Shown piece after piece: positions 13,245-13,958 of a stretch of DNA of 13,958 nucleotides. The translations under genes were made by a program, and so were the position numbers. Within the stretch, counting starts at the first letter, position 1. Every line of letters begins with the position of its first letter. A model generated the notes under the pieces. It saw only the letters and a program-made list of their open reading frames with translations. It was not told where the DNA came from and did not search any database. The DNA lies in the NCBI GenBank assembly GCA_021793135.1, contig JAJYTI010000039.1, positions 1 through 13,958 of the forward strand, read 5' to 3'. Source of the DNA: Bacteroidota bacterium (GTDB lineage Bacteria > Bacteroidota > Bacteroidia > Flavobacteriales > Flavobacteriaceae).

Positions 13245-13958
13245 ATGAGAAAATTTCTTCTATTATTAATTTTACTAGGCTCAGTTGCTATGTACGGCCA
13301 AAACCAGGTATCAGGTACAGTAGTAGATGCTGATTCAGGAATGCCACTTTTAGGAGCTAGTGTCCAATTAAGTGGAACTTCTACAGGAGTGGTTACCGAT
13401 TTTGACGGTAACTTTACATTAAATGTAGATGTTAATTCTGGTAAATTAAATGTTTCGTATGTAGGTTTTAAATCTAGAAGTATCGACTTTAATATTACTG
13501 GAAATCAAATCAATTTAGGTCAAATTAGACTTAGAGCAGATGAGAACGTATTAAGTGAAATCGTTTTAGTAGGTTCTGGACTAATTGACTTAGCTGCAGA
13601 TAGAGAAACACCAATTGCTGTATCTACTGTAACTGCACAAGAAGTTCAAAGAAAATCTGGTAACCAAGAGTTCCCAGAGATTTTAAAGAATACTCCTTCT
13701 GTTCACGTTGCTGGTCAAGCAGGTGGATATGGAGATTCAAGAATGTATGTAAGAGGTTTCGACCAAACAAATACAGCGTTCTTACTTAATGGACAGCCAA
13801 TTAATGGAATGGAAGATGGTAAAATGTACTGGTCAAACTGGCAAGGAATGACCGACGTTGCAAATGCTATTCAAATACAACGTGGATTAGGATCTTCTAA
13901 ATTAGCAATCTCTTCAGTAGGTGGTACAGTAAACATTGTTACTAAAGCTACCGATTTA
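13245..13958 (+). CDS. TonB-dependent outer-membrane receptor, N-terminal part (3' truncated by window edge)
   Basis: The reading frame stays open for 238 codons to the last base. A signal peptide (MRKFLLLLILLGSVAMYGQ, cut near YG/QN at about 18-19) is followed by a carboxypeptidase-regulatory-like domain (about 21-98: VSGTVVDADSGMPLLGASVQ, then GVVTDFDGNFTL and VSYVGFKS) as found in Bacteroidota receptors. A TonB-box-like stretch (LSEIVLVG, 103-110) comes next. The plug domain begins about 120 (ETPIAVSTVTAQEV, ILKNTPSVHV, MYVRGFDQTN, LNGQPINGMEDG, IQIQRGLGSSKL, VGGTVNIVTK). The 22-strand barrel lies beyond the window. Such receptors import siderophores, vitamins or oligosaccharides using TonB energy; the substrate cannot be told from this part. 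No SusD partner is visible because the downstream side is cut off. The promoter carries a perfect palindrome, pointing to specific regulation. Confidence 0.93.
   Translation, partial: MRKFLLLLILLGSVAMYGQNQVSGTVVDADSGMPLLGASVQLSGTSTGVVTDFDGNFTLNVDVNSGKLNVSYVGFKSRSIDFNITGNQINLGQIRLRADENVLSEIVLVGSGLIDLAADRETPIAVSTVTAQEVQRKSGNQEFPEILKNTPSVHVAGQAGGYGDSRMYVRGFDQTNTAFLLNGQPINGMEDGKMYWSNWQGMTDVANAIQIQRGLGSSKLAISSVGGTVNIVTKATDL

Noticed and set aside
1..13958. Search for mobile elements, CRISPR arrays, tRNA/rRNA genes, riboswitches and anti-phage systems.
   Set aside because: No direct-repeat arrays, transposase motifs, tRNA-like cloverleafs or defence-type proteins were seen; the gene content is mainly core and metabolic.

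Overview
The window looks like a chromosomal segment of an AT-rich member of the Flavobacteriaceae (Bacteroidota). Three things point there: the gene content and family subtypes (a short homogentisate dioxygenase, a TonB-dependent receptor with an N-terminal carboxypeptidase-regulatory-like domain, an LspA with an extra internal stretch); promoter-like sequences of the Bacteroidota type (TTG, 19 bases, TAnnTTTG); and A-rich leaders without Shine-Dalgarno sequences. No phage, insertion sequence, tRNA, rRNA or CRISPR was seen. Coding density is high and no gene-free gap exceeds 300 bases.

Layout. (1) 1-860, plus strand: the 3' end of ileS, then a small DksA/TraR-like protein, closed by a strong terminator. 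(2) 947-1598: lspA with its own promoter, convergent with the next group and only 5 bp from it. (3) 1604-4031, minus strand: a compact operon transcribed in the order rimK, a zinc hydrolase of the succinylglutamate desuccinylase/aspartoacylase family, and 5-formyltetrahydrofolate cyclo-ligase (gap of 15 bp, then an 8-bp overlap). (4) 4201-8312, plus strand: a near-perfect promoter placed almost on the start codon of uvrC, then a patatin/POTRA/beta-barrel outer-membrane protein whose start codon overlaps the uvrC stop codon. (5) 8424-10862: a tyrosine catabolism pair, homogentisate 1,2-dioxygenase and 4-hydroxyphenylpyruvate dioxygenase, ended by a strong terminator. (6) 10916-13126: two envelope genes, a DUF3108 protein and an M23 metallopeptidase lipoprotein, ended by a terminator. 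(7) 13182-13958: the 5' part of a TonB-dependent receptor gene, whose promoter region contains a perfect 22-bp palindrome.

How the genes work together. HPPD and HGD carry out consecutive steps, 4-hydroxyphenylpyruvate to homogentisate to maleylacetoacetate. Fumarylacetoacetase is not in the window. RimK and the hydrolase are plausibly a glutamate-adding and an amide-cleaving pair, and the folate enzyme beside them raises the possibility of a pterin or folate polyglutamate connection (inference). LspA, the patatin barrel protein, the DUF3108 protein, the M23 lipoprotein and the TonB receptor all belong to the cell envelope.

Most of the window is ordinary core genome. The points most worth a second look are the rimK-hydrolase-folate operon, the 22-bp palindrome at the receptor promoter, the DksA-like protein that has lost three of four zinc cysteines, the M23 enzyme with HxC in place of HxH, and the nearly leaderless uvrC.
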